From: Symsagittifera roscoffensis
Taxonomy: Eukaryota > Xenacoelomorpha > Acoela > Convolutidae
Direction: 5' to 3'
DNA: 64,000 nucleotides
Assembly: GCF_963678635.1 (NCBI RefSeq)
Contig: NC_087070.1
Location: 43,942,988-44,006,987 of the forward strand
A program made the translations under genes and the position numbers. This document shows, piece after piece, positions 11,827 to 21,819 of the stretch; position 1 is the stretch's first letter, and each line of letters opens with the position of its first letter. The notes beneath the pieces are model-generated. The model ran no database searches, was not told the origin of the DNA, and was given only the letters and a program-made list of their open reading frames with translations.

Positions 11827-12339
11827 TCACAGTCCGTTTCGCGTTACCGAGAAGCTCCGGCCTAAAATCACCGAACTCTGACTATTTGGACTCGGTACTA
11901 TGCAAACCTGTTTACTATCACTTAACGAATTCAAATTTCTCATTCTAAAAATTGCCACCACAGCTTGTCCTGGCTGTAGTTTTACTTTTCTATCTAAAAA
12001 AATTGGCACCTTGTTTTTGTCTGTTATTATCCTATTAATTGATTTCTTAACATACTTTCGGTCCGGGTTTCTAATCCGTATCAGACCGTTGTTCAAGTCA
12101 ATCATCACGTCAAAATTCCTGACAAAAGCTCTGCCCAATATGAATTGGTCGGCGTCGTCTAAATTCTCTACTACCAGGAAGCTCATCCATAGATCTCGTC
12201 CTCCCATGTGGAGAACTGTTATCGGCGTTCTTCCGGCTACGTAAATCGCTCCTCGATTGGCGGCGGTCAGTCTGAGATTCGTTGGAATCAGATCTTCCCT
12301 CGTGAGGCCCATTCTTTCCCAAGTTTTTATTGGCATCAT
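11827..12339 (-). pseudogene. Copy A: retropepsin C-terminal part without DTG
   Basis: It begins MMPIKTWERMG, overlapping the gag stop as ATGATG/TGA. By alignment with C it starts just after the DTGA motif, which is missing. It keeps FILGRAFVRNFDVMIDLNNG, the flap-distal retropepsin region. A TGT-to-TGA change ends the stretch at 11827. The homologous DTG deletion is present in B. Confidence 0.75.
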
Positions 12340-12947
12340 GTGACTCCGATTTTCGCTCCGTTTGTGTCGAGCAGATGTGCGGTCACATCTGCTTCATACC
12401 CAATGTGTACTGCATCTTGTTCCATCATGGCGTCATGGCCTATCCTGCGGGCTTTGAGTTCCTCCTCACCCAAATAGATCTGCCCTATCTGGTCACTGTC
12501 TGTTGTTACATAAGTCCTAGTGTAGATACTGATCCCATCCACGTTCAGCATCATTTGATACGGCCCATAGACCTCCAGGTAGCGTCCATGAAATTTCTTT
12601 GTGCGAGGGCCACCCCTTGTTAGTAGTGCTCGCACAGCTCTCGACTCAGTGCGTGGCTCCACCTGTCTCAGATAATCTGCATATGTGTCCAAATGCATCA
12701 AGGTGAACTCGGATGGTTCACTCAGATTTCTGATTACCTGGTGTCCAGCCACTGAAATTATCGACTGTATCTTGCTTCCTTTTGGCACCATGCCGAACCT
12801 CTGACTGGAGATCACATTAAGTTTCATGCTCAAACTGCTTGGTGATTTAGTCTCCTCGACCTCCGTTGCTTCGAAGGTATTCAGTTGCTCCTGTAGTTTC
12901 TCATTCTCCAGTTCGAGTTTCACTTTTTGTTCGATCTCTTTCGTCAC
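12336..12947 (-). pseudogene. Copy A: Gag C-terminal/pre-protease region
   Basis: A charged helix (QKVKLELENEKLQEQLNTFE) followed by a conserved beta-rich stretch (SIISVAGHQVIRNLSEPSEFT) and HLLDTNGAKIGVT, stopping with TGA at the PR boundary. It is homologous to B 34344-34950. A stop and small insertion near 12955-12995 separate it from the preceding gag frame. Confidence 0.7.
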
Positions 12948-12995
12948 CAGTTCCTATAGCTGCACTCTATTTAGAGCATCCCTCGCGGCTGCCCT

Positions 12996-13970
12996 TTAAT
13001 CAATCTTGAAGTCATCGGCCGCAGTCACTGGTTCTGGTTCACGTGTCTCTTCAGTTACCGCTTGCATTTTTTTCGTCGCCAGCTCTTGCGGTTTGTCTTT
13101 TCTGCGCGCCTCCGCTTCACTCAACAGGCGAGCCTTGCTGGCTTTCACTCCTGATAAAGCTTCCTCAAGTCTTGGATGCTTGATGTCTGCCACTGCATCC
13201 CAGAATTGCGGACAATCTGATTTAAAATGACCTTCCAAGTTGCAAAAGAAACACCTCGGGCCGAATTTCTCAATTACTCCTCTCATGAAATCCTCATGGT
13301 CAACTTCTGACGCATCTTCGTCCTCGGGGCTAAAGCCTATTGCTTTCATGCCTTGTTTGTAAGTTGGGCATGCTGACATATGATGGTCCGTTGAACTGCA
13401 ATTGGCACAAGAGCGTCTCTTGTCCATATCATCCCTCGGTTTGTACCAGTTGATCCCTTGGTTTGCTGGTCCGTTGTTAAAATTGCCATAATTGTTCTTA
13501 TAATAACCAGATCTCGAAGGAGGTTTCAATAAAAGATATTCTTTTGACTTGAGCCTCAACTCCTCTGGTGTTGGCGCATTGGTTGATAGTGGTGTGTAAT
13601 GCGTTGCAAGCATTGTCCGAAGTTCATCTTTCTTCACACCATCGATGAATTTTGAGGCTACTGCCAGGTTCATCCTTCGGTTTGACTCATCCGGTTGGCT
13701 GCGTCTTCTCAGCATTTCCAAGTCGTCTAGAAACTTGTCTATCGTTTCATCTTCCCGTTGCCTCCGCTTCTCGAAGCGCATCATTGCTTGGTGCCTCTGC
13801 ACCCCTGATCCAAAACGGTTCAACAAGATTTCGAAGATTTTCTCGGCTGTGTCACGCTGATGTTGCTTCTTGGCCATGACACAGTTCAGGGCTGTCCCTT
13901 CCAAGTTACTGGTGAGCGGACTGCATTCCTGTCTTTCCGACAAGTCCTCTTCCTCGAAATGCAGTTTCAT
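12996..13970 (-). pseudogene. Copy A: Gag capsid and nucleocapsid region
   Basis: A retrotransposon-gag capsid domain (LEGTALNCVMAKK ... RFEKRRQREDETIDKFLDDL) followed by a Gly/Asn-rich linker and two CCHC knuckles, CANCSSTDHHMSAC and CFFCNLEGHFKSDC, both with perfect C-x2-C-x4-H-x4-C spacing. Normally this part assembles the particle and binds RNA. The frame is broken just upstream at 13970-13976 by a small deletion. Confidence 0.85.
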
Positions 13971-13975
13971 TACCT

Positions 13976-15784
13976 CTATCCAGGTATCAATACAGCCATC
14001 AGATTCGTCTTTATAGCATCTTGGTTTCTCAAAGACTCTTCTGGATTCTCTCTGCGTTCATTGGTTCTGGATAACCTTGTAAGGAATGTCTCCAAAGACC
14101 TGTTTAGGGGTTCAACGGCTGTTGCCATTGCCGTAGCATCTCTTGAGTGTCCCGCCTGAGTGTCCTCACACCTTGTCAAAGGCTCTGTATTCGGTGCATC
14201 CCTGCAATCCGAATCGCCGTGAGTGTTTCCCCTTTGGCCCACATGACTCCTCCCTGGGCTCGCATGTCTCCTGTTACCGGAATCACTTCTCCCAGTCTCA
14301 AGTGTGCCTTGCGTTGGTCGTTCATTAGAGGTCTGTCTGTTCCCCGTTGAACTTGCTCTACTGTTCGGGCCCCATGTTCTATTATCCCTTGTGGCATAGC
14401 CTGATGAAGTGGATCTATATGTCCTCCTCCTTTGATGGTCATTGAAGTTCACCTTCGATTCCCTGCTGGGACCTCCCGAGTTCGGTTCCCCTTCTTTTTG
14501 TCCGTTTTTGCTGTCTAGTAGCCAGTCCAACCTATCCATGATAGCCTGAGTTCGCCTCTCCATCATCGCGCTATCTTTGTGTCAAGAGTCCCAAGAGGCT
14601 GCTCTTGCTGAATTCTTAACTTCTCCATGTCGTCTCTTAAGCGTAACTCTCTCTGTTCCGCTTCTCTTGTCATTCGCGCAATGTGCTTGTCCGTTCTTTC
14701 TTTCAAGCGTTTTTCGCTCCTACCAACTTCTTGTCTATTGCGGTTTATTTCTTCCCCCAAGGTTTTCTCTTTCAATGTGAACTGCTCTTTCTAGTTCACT
14801 CATTCTTATGGACATCTGTTCATTTTGTTCTCCTATACTGTCCACTATGTTGTTCAAGGCTTCTTCTAGTGCTGCCCCGTTATCCACGAGTGGCGTCATT
14901 AGTGGCGGTGTAACCCAGTCGGTCCCAGGTAGCTTCCTGCTGGTCGAGATTCGGGCCTTGACTCTCTGCCTCGACGTCTTTTCATTATCCACCTCAGGAT
15001 CCGCCAATGCGTTGACTAGCCCTTTGTTTCTACTCTCCCCAGTTTGCGGCTCTGAATTTGTCATAATCGCGAAGCCTCTCGACTGGCCCGGTGTGTTTAC
15101 CTCTTTGCTTATCATTCCCACCACACCAAATTTGTCCATGGTTCCAGTCTCTCTTTCGACGTATGCCTCATTCTCCTGGGTCGAACTATTGAGGCTTACT
15201 TGAGAACCAATGTCCACTTGCTCTTCTTCGTCCTCTTCCTCCTCCTGGGCTTCATCTTCATTTCCTGTGCCCACTCCCATGGTGAATGGAAAGATGTTTC
15301 CTAAGGTGTTCCTCATTCTTTCTGAGAACGATGAGGACGTTGTTTGTTTCTCAGTCCCGCCTGCCATCAGAGTGTTGTCTGTTGGGGATCTTCTAGTTGC
15401 CACTATTTCAGTTGAAATGTCGGACAGTTCCGACATCTCCTCTCGATCCAATGTCCCGGTGAAAGTGGCAAAATCATGGCCTTGTTCTACCGGAGTAGAT
15501 TCAATCGCCAGCCTTCTGCCTCTCCCTTCCAGTCCACGTACTTCCTGGTTGTCATTCATGGCCTGGTCCGTATTGACCTCCACTTCTAACATTTCTTTTC
15601 TCTCTTCTGAGGTCTTCTGACTCCTCGTTTCAACCATTCTGCCTGAAACCGTCTCCCCTTTGTCGGTCCGGGCTCGTTTGATCTGATCCGCAAAAGGGTC
15701 GGTCATTGTTTTTCTTTGTTTTTTAGGTATGAATTTCCTAGAGCTATTACCTCGTTTAGGTATGCTTGTTTTGTCTAGACTCAT
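13976..15784 (-). pseudogene. Copy A: Gag N-terminal region
   Basis: Three broken frames (14735-15784, 14563-14775, 13976-14566) match the first 600 residues of B Gag. The true start is the ATG at 15784 (MSLDK), matching B. Acidic and Ser/Thr-rich sequence leads into a charged coiled coil (RNRQEVGRSEKRLKER) and a Ser/Gly/Arg-rich stretch. Breaks are a one-base insertion near 14760 and small shifts near 14570 and 14110. Confidence 0.8.
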
Positions 15785-17161
15785 TCTCAATTTGTCACTT
15801 CTTAATGCCTATACACTCAATTCGATTGCTAGTGACTTTATAGTTTGACTATCAATAATAATGACATAACACAATAAATTTCACAAGATTCTATTAAATA
15901 GTGACCACGAATCCCTGTTTGTTATCAGAGTAAAGTTTGTATATAATTTATTCACACTAACCGATTATCGGTCGTAAGATTTGAGAACTAGCACAATGTG
16001 ATGATATCATTCAATTTAAAAGATAGTGTACTCACTACCTAATCAAGCACAAATTATGTTGATTTAAAAACAAAAACAAAAAAAATATATAATGACAGAA
16101 TATGAATACCTCTATAAAAAAAACTTATGTGTATTGTACTCTTAGTCGGTCGCAATACAATAGTCGAACTTATATTTTAAAGAAAAAGCTTTCCCTGCTT
16201 GGTGCAGATAAACCTTTGAAGGCAGTAATTTTCTCAAGTGGGCGTCTATTGCACCTACCGAGTACTGTGTTACCTGTCTGCCTTCGGACTGCCCGAGCTA
16301 GACCTACTAAAATCCTCAGGGCAGTCACTTTTCAAAAAAACGTATTGGGTTTCAATCCACAACAATGAATTACGCTCTTTTTAGTTTAGACTTAGTGTCG
16401 CGAATATCCGAGTTCGGACCTGTTTTGTTTAGGTCTGGTTTTTATTGAAAGGCAAGTTACCAGTGCAGACACTGATTCCTAGCCTGTCTGCTAATAACCT
16501 AATACCTCTCACTGTAGTCTTTCTTCTGTTTACCTAAGTCCTTTAATAAAATAATACCCCTCCGGATTGGAAAAAATAGGACCCTTCCGGACTGGCAAAA
16601 CTGAGACCCCTCCGGATTGGCAAAATTTAGACCCCTCCGGATTGGAACCCCTCTGAGTTAGCAAATATAAGACCCCTCCGGATTGGGAACCCTCTGAGTT
16701 AGCAAATATAAGACCCCTCCGGATTCGGACCCCTCTGAGTTAGCAAACGTAAGACCCCTCCGGATTGGGACCCCTCTGAGTTAGCAAATATAAGACCCCT
16801 CCGGATTCGGACCCCTCTGAGTTAGCAAATACAAGACTCCTCCGGATTCGGACCCCTCCGAATTTGAAAAAAAATTTTGACCCCTCCGGATTCTGTAAAA
16901 GTAGCTTTTCGGTATTTTCCTCCGGATACGTTCTCCGATGCTATTTTGCTTTTTCAATTAACTAGGAAGGGTATGTAATGCTTTCCTAGACCCTTCCGGA
17001 TTGAAGTTAAGCCTCTTATTTGACAATTCACGCTAACGGTGAAGGGTCTTATCGCTAGCCTAACTTCGGCTCGATTAAGGTTTTCCTGTGCCTTTAGCCT
17101 TCCCTTTTCGTCTAGAACAGCCTAAAATTACTTTATGCAACCGCTATTACCTTTTGGTAGG
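15785..17161 (-). other. Copy A 5' leader, retained part
   Basis: Non-coding, roughly 85-90% similar to B 37815-39070. It includes an A-rich stretch near 16060-16160, a conserved block at 16200-16370 and the TCCGGA repeats. It ends where B inserted. No gene is supported here. Confidence 0.75.
16555..16995. repeat. TCCGGA minisatellite in copy A leader
   Basis: Twelve TCCGGA palindromes in about 440 bp. The core is a roughly 41-bp unit, gacccctccggattcggac followed by ccctctgagttagcaaatataa, present about five times between 16629 and 16850, with degenerate units on both sides. B has a related but shorter array. It is placed like the Su(Hw)-site array in the leader of Drosophila gypsy, though the sequence differs. 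Confidence 0.8.
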
Positions 17162-17712
17162 TGTAACATTCGCCCGGAAGATACATATCGACGGATAACA
17201 AAACTAAGTCTTAAGACGACTGGCTAGCGTCTAAACAGAGCTTTGCATGCTTTTCACCGTCTCTACCAAGCCAGTACTTTTCGGTGGTCTTTCTAACATC
17301 GGGTCGACAAAAACGTTACTGTTCTCCGGCTTCGACCAGAACGCTCAAATTAACTAGATTACATGCAGAAATAGTGAGCTCATGGCTGGGTCTCAGTATC
17401 CCCAGACCACGAGGTCACTCCTAAAAGCAGGGCTACTACTTATTATATTACTATTGTTTTTGTTCAGTAGATAAAAATCATCATCTCCATCGAAGATGGA
17501 TCAACCCTTTCCCCCATTTCCTAGCACCTCATCCTTGTCAAAACTAATCAAAATATCAGTTAAATTCAAGTCAGGACATGACAGGATGCTAAAAGTTTAT
17601 GTGAGTTAATAAAAGTTTCCGTCCCGAGACCCTTCCGGATTCTTGAATCCGCTGAATCAAGCTCCTTACTCTTGATTTCCTGCTAATCCGGAAGGCTGGT
17701 TCTCACCCTTCA

Positions 17713-17762
17713 CCGTTGTTGACAACGGCCTTGCAACTATTGTAGCAGCACAATAGTTGCAA
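17713..17762. promoter_or_regulatory. Pair of LTR hairpins (6-bp and 13-bp stems)
   Basis: The first inverted repeat has arms 17713-17718 and 17723-17728 around a 4-nt loop. The second has 13-bp arms at 17731-17743 and 17750-17762 around a 6-nt loop. Both recur at 41242-41291 and at 43836-43885. In the old LTR the arms are unchanged and both loops differ. Confidence 0.6.
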
Positions 17763-17903
17763 CTCGGAACGTTCTCTGCTATTCTGTAGTTCGTTGTCGT
17801 TCTCCAATCTCGATTTTCGTACTGTTCGCAATCGCAGATAAAAGTTGTTCTCTTTTTCACTCGCTTTTTGTTAAAATGGCCGTTTCAGCATTTCTCAGAA
17901 ATG

Positions 17904-17911
17904 TGACGTCA
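17904..17911. promoter_or_regulatory. CRE-like palindrome TGACGTCA in LTR
   Basis: A perfect TGACGTCA, the consensus for CREB/ATF-type bZIP factors. The same 8-mer is kept at 41433-41440 and at 44025-44032 in the older LTR, although bases on both sides differ. It is a plausible enhancer or promoter site. Function is inferred only. Confidence 0.4.
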
Positions 17912-18081
17912 TCATTCGAATTTTTGAAAATTTAAAATACTAGAATATTCTAGCCCTCACCGTTTGGCTAAACGTTCCAATAACGTCGCTAATCCTTCGA
18001 AATCATCAACTCGGAAGGCTTACTGCTCAAAATTCGAATCCTGCATAAATTGCATTTGGGCCATTCTGGTCGAATGTCACA

Positions 18082-18104
18082 TACACCCCGGACAGTCCGG
18101 TCAA
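18082..18104 (-). promoter_or_regulatory. Putative polypurine tract of copy B
   Basis: The bases beside the 3' LTR read tacaccccggac on the plus strand, giving a G-rich CCGGGGTGTA on the coding strand directly before the LTR. C has CCGGGGAGTA in the same place. The tract is short for a plus-strand primer, so the call rests on position and conservation. It overlaps a small palindrome (18087-18099). Confidence 0.45.
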
Positions 18105-18900
18105 TGTCCTCATTGAATCGCGCAACGTTCTAAATGGTTACAGTGTCATCGAACAGAATTTACAAAATGCACGAAATTACTTTTACCTACGTCACATTGA
18201 CTCACTGCAGAATATAAATGGCATCATACTACATCACTATAGCCTTCAAATTCTTTCATTAATCTGCACATTGAGGATATGACTTAAGATAAAACATATT
18301 TTCTGACTTCCAGTGTCAATGTCCCGATTGAAACTTTTTCTCCTAGATTTAAAAGGTGTTGGCTTGCAGGACAGTCCTGCCAACCAACAAGCTAAAATTA
18401 TCCTACTATGCTCCTTCCCTTCGGAAATCTTGCTTGTTTATTGTCCTGAATATTAAAACCAAGAGACCTTGTGGTTAGAAAGAACAATGCAACAACCTCC
18501 CTTCTCAAGAAGTTACTCAAGTTTTTCATGTCACCACAAAGTGATCAGTCTTCCTAAGTGATTAAAAACAATCATGCAGGCTGGAATATTTAAATATACT
18601 CTTCCCTCAAGCCTTTCTAAATAAATAATAAGTGAGTGTCTCTAAAGCCACTTCAACTAAAACCAAAATGCAAATTTATAAATGCAACAATTTCAAAACT
18701 CAACTAAATGTTTCAGTTTTCAATTACAACTTGGTTGCTTGGTTTCTCACTTGAGTTTTTCACACACATAAAACAATTCTGAGTTTTAACTTTTCTTCAT
18801 CATCCATTTGTTCTCTTCTTTTTTTGTCGTTTAGAAGTTCTAAAACTTCTAAATTCTTCTAATTTTCTTTCTTGCCGCCTCTTGTTTTCTCGACCATTCG
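18105..18900 (-). other. 3' untranslated region of copy B
   Basis: About 800 bp between the stop of the second polyprotein and the tract beside the LTR. It is AT-rich with no supportable gene. The first 40 bases after the LTR are partly conserved with C. A CAGGAC/GTCCTG inverted repeat with flanking TTGG/CCAA lies near 18357-18384. Confidence 0.6.
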
Positions 18901-21819
18901 TCAATGCTCCATTTCCTCCTCCTGTGACGCTGACTCCGCACTCTCGGTTTCTGTGTCTTGTAGCACGTCATTGACTATCCTGACGCTGTTGGAAGCCGTC
19001 CTCCAACAATTCTGCTCTTCCACTCTCTGTTTACAGCAAGGTAGGGGATCCACGTTTGATTCTCTGTTTCTACAGAAGCTGTTGTGGAGACACAACGTCA
19101 CGTTTCTCTCCAAATCTTCTTTCAGCATCTCTGCCTTCTCATTTCCACTACGCTCGCTCGTCCTGGAAATTCTTTTCACAGCGGTGGTCACTGCATTCCG
19201 ATGGGTCACGAAAGCTCGCTTGAAAGCTCCTGCCCCAATGTCCAGCTGATATTCACTGTACACTCTGCCATGCTTCGACATATGCTTTTTCGCATACTCG
19301 TACAACCATGCAGTCATGTTAGCTCTGAACCATGGCATCAATCGTTTTCTTGCCCATATCTTCTTCACTTCCATCGGAATGTTTAGAACTTTGCACATTG
19401 TCTCAAAAAGATCTAAACCTTTTAGACAATCTATTCTCTGCAACTGTTCTCTCGTCGGTGCCTCCTGTCTATTATTTTCTCTCACATGAGCTTCCAGCCA
19501 TCGTATCGCCATCATAACTCCCACTATCACTATTGTTATGGGCTGTGATGAATCTGGTAAACCCATGGAGAGCAGCTCTCCAGAGTCCCAGATCAACACC
19601 AAATTACTACGCTTGGGATACCACCAGGTCTGCAGCAAGCAGTGGCAAGGAAACTCGTCATGTGTCAACATGATGCTCCTCCAATTGCGTTTGCCTGAAG
19701 CTTCCAGCAATGGTTCCACTTCCATCATCACTCGGTGGATTTCATCATTCTCATCTACTGCATTGTAATCTGTGACAGTTGATCCTCTCTGTTTCTGTTT
19801 TTCAAAGTCACTGAAGTTCCCGCTCACATATCCCATGAACTTCTTTCCTAGTATTGACTCCAATTCCTCTTTGGTTCTCTCTGGAACTGCTGAGAACATC
19901 TTACATAGTAACTCGTAAGACTTTTCAGACATTCTCGCCAATCTCACGCACTTTGGCACTGAGAAAGCTTGATCCACAATCATTCTTGTACTCTTCACGT
20001 CCACAGCCACGAAATGCACAGGGTATCTGCTCTTGCACATTGCAGCCAACGTTGAACCCACCAAATATCGTGCTCCTGATGGTCTACAATAAGTTTCGCT
20101 GTGTCTGATGTTCATCTCTGTTTCGATTGCTTCCCTCCATTTTCCTATATACTTCTGCTCAGTCTGCAGAACTCCTGGGAATACTTCTACGCTGATGGCT
20201 GTGACCATCTCATGTTTCTGTTCTAGATTCAATAGTGACTCTAAAGAACCAAACATGCTGTAGAATCCTAGTGCTGTCACTAGATTCACATCGGTTCCTC
20301 CATGGCAATCTGCTATCAGTTCCGTTTCCGTTCTTGCTTTCATCACTACATTTCCAAACAATACTGTCAACTGCTTGTGTTGTTTCTCCAGGGTTTTCAC
20401 ACAGTCTAGACTTCCACAAACGTGACCCTCTAGTCCACAGACTTCCGCCAGACAGCTACCAGGTTTGACCCAGTCTTCTGGTCCCCAGCCAGGCAACTCC
20501 ACTTTATCTTCTCCGTTGCTCTTAGAGGCTGTTATCATCACATTATATATGATGTTGAGGTCACGCAGGTTACAGTCCGCATTCAGTTCCCTCTGTATGT
20601 CTTGTGTCGCCCGTAATATTGAGTCAGCGTTGGGACTAGGACACCATGATGGCTTCATCAATTCCCACACTGCCATCAAGCTCGTTCTCAGTAATTCATC
20701 TGAGAATCCCAACCCAAATTCCACTCTCTTGTCGGATTTTGGTACTGAAGGTGCAGTCACCTCTTCTTCCAAGACCAATCCCAATTTGGCCTGTGGATTG
20801 TTAACGCTCTTAGTCGTCACAATTCTGGACGTCCAGAATCTTAGTAACACCGCCTGCTCATAATCAAAGAAGCAATCGCGTATGTCTTCACTCAGGAAAG
20901 GATTGTATGCTACCCCTATAATCCCGGACACATAGCTATATGACTTCTTCTTGATCGGTCCACAGTATTCACTGGATTTCGGCAATGCTCCCATAGATTC
21001 TTTAGTGAGCCTCAACTCCTTGTTTGAGAATCTCCTGATCTCGTCTATCTTTTTCATGGGTTCCAATTCTTCAGGTTCTTTCATGTTCACCCTCATCGGT
21101 TTACTTTGCTGCATAACCAGCATTGCTAGTAAGAACATGGCTTTCGTTCGCTCATCGCCTTCCTTCAACATTTTAACACAAGTGCTTAATGCAGGTACTG
21201 AGATCTGCTCTATCAGGAATCGAATGAAACAGAGAGCGTCTCTCCGCTTTGCACACGCTACTGCTGCTCCCTCCTGGACTATCAGATCCCTCAGATTCGT
21301 CATAAGGAAAACTTTTTCCTCCTTTGATCTCTTCCTTTCTTCTGAATCATATTCTTCGCGAGTCAGTCCCATCATGCACCAGGCGAGCCTGAGTTGTAAT
21401 TCTGTCCTTACGTAAGGTACTGCCACGAGAGCATGTATTCTTGGCGTAGTCCTCATTTCTTCTTCGAAATACCTCAATACTACTGCTTTCCATGGAAGGC
21501 TCACTAACTGCTCGATCGTCTCCGCCTCTACGTCAGACGACGCCAAAGTTCCATACGCCTTCTGCTTGAGGGTGGTGCCTTGCAACATCATTTCCAGATA
21601 ACCCTCCATGGCTTTTTCGTCTTCCAGGGCCATTACATACCCTCTAGCCGAGTTCCGGTATTCCAACATCTCCATGTATCCACCGGTGGGTTCACCTATC
21701 GACACTGTCTCCGACACTGTTAGTCGGTTGTATTCCACTGGTGTCAGTTGTCCTGCAACACTTCCTTTTCCATGATTCATGGGAGATGGTTTGAAGTCCC
21801 TCATTTTTACCTTCTCCAC
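18901..21819 (-). pseudogene. Copy B second polyprotein, C-terminal region with Cys/His cluster
   Basis: A 972-codon frame that overlaps the preceding one by 128 bp in another frame. Alignment with C shows the two were one frame, split by a small shift near 21830. I do not recognise the fold. Conserved between B and C are a Cys/His cluster (C-x4-C-x6-C-x4-C with a His, about 20403-20460), VSGIIGVAYNPFL, AFSVPKCVRLAR, CHCLLQTWWYP and a basic helical end (HRNAVTT, LHNSFCRNRES). No signal peptide or convincing membrane helix is seen. It is the last product before the 3' UTR. Confidence 0.75.

Larger units (their letters stand above)
1..17161 (-). mobile_element. Copy A, Ty3/gypsy-type giant retrotransposon, main body (3' end outside window)
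   Basis: This is a decayed member of the element family. It reads leader (17161-15785), gag (15784-12336), pol (12339-6252), a duplicated pol segment (6222-3705) and the second polyprotein (3703 down past base 1). Its 5' leader stops abruptly at the LTR of copy B, and the missing leader and 5' LTR are found on the far side of B at 41611-44202, so B is nested in A. Base x near the left edge aligns to B at about x+23970. Many frameshifts and stops break the frames. The 3' LTR is not in the window. Confidence 0.88.
17162..18081 (-). repeat. LTR of copy B (3' LTR)
   Basis: It runs from TGTAACATTCG to CGAATGTCACA on the plus strand, so the ends form an 11-bp imperfect inverted repeat with the usual TG...CA. 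It is nearly identical to 40691-41610 and roughly 90% identical to 43295-44202. It contains a CRE-like palindrome (17904-17911), a 13-bp-stem hairpin (17731-17762) and one TCCGGA motif. Confidence 0.9.

Noticed and set aside
16100..16400. A tRNA or other structured RNA gene in the conserved leader block
   Set aside because: No cloverleaf, A/B boxes or anticodon arm could be fitted on either strand. The conservation between A and B reflects shared descent.
16555..16995. Evenly spaced repeats resembling a CRISPR array
   Set aside because: The units are contiguous and the intervening sequence is itself repeated, not unique spacers. The setting is a eukaryotic retrotransposon leader.
17162..18081. 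A 920-bp DNA transposon with 11-bp terminal inverted repeats
   Set aside because: The inverted ends are compatible with LTR termini, and the three copies lie exactly at the ends of the gypsy-type elements. No transposase or clear target duplication flanks each copy.
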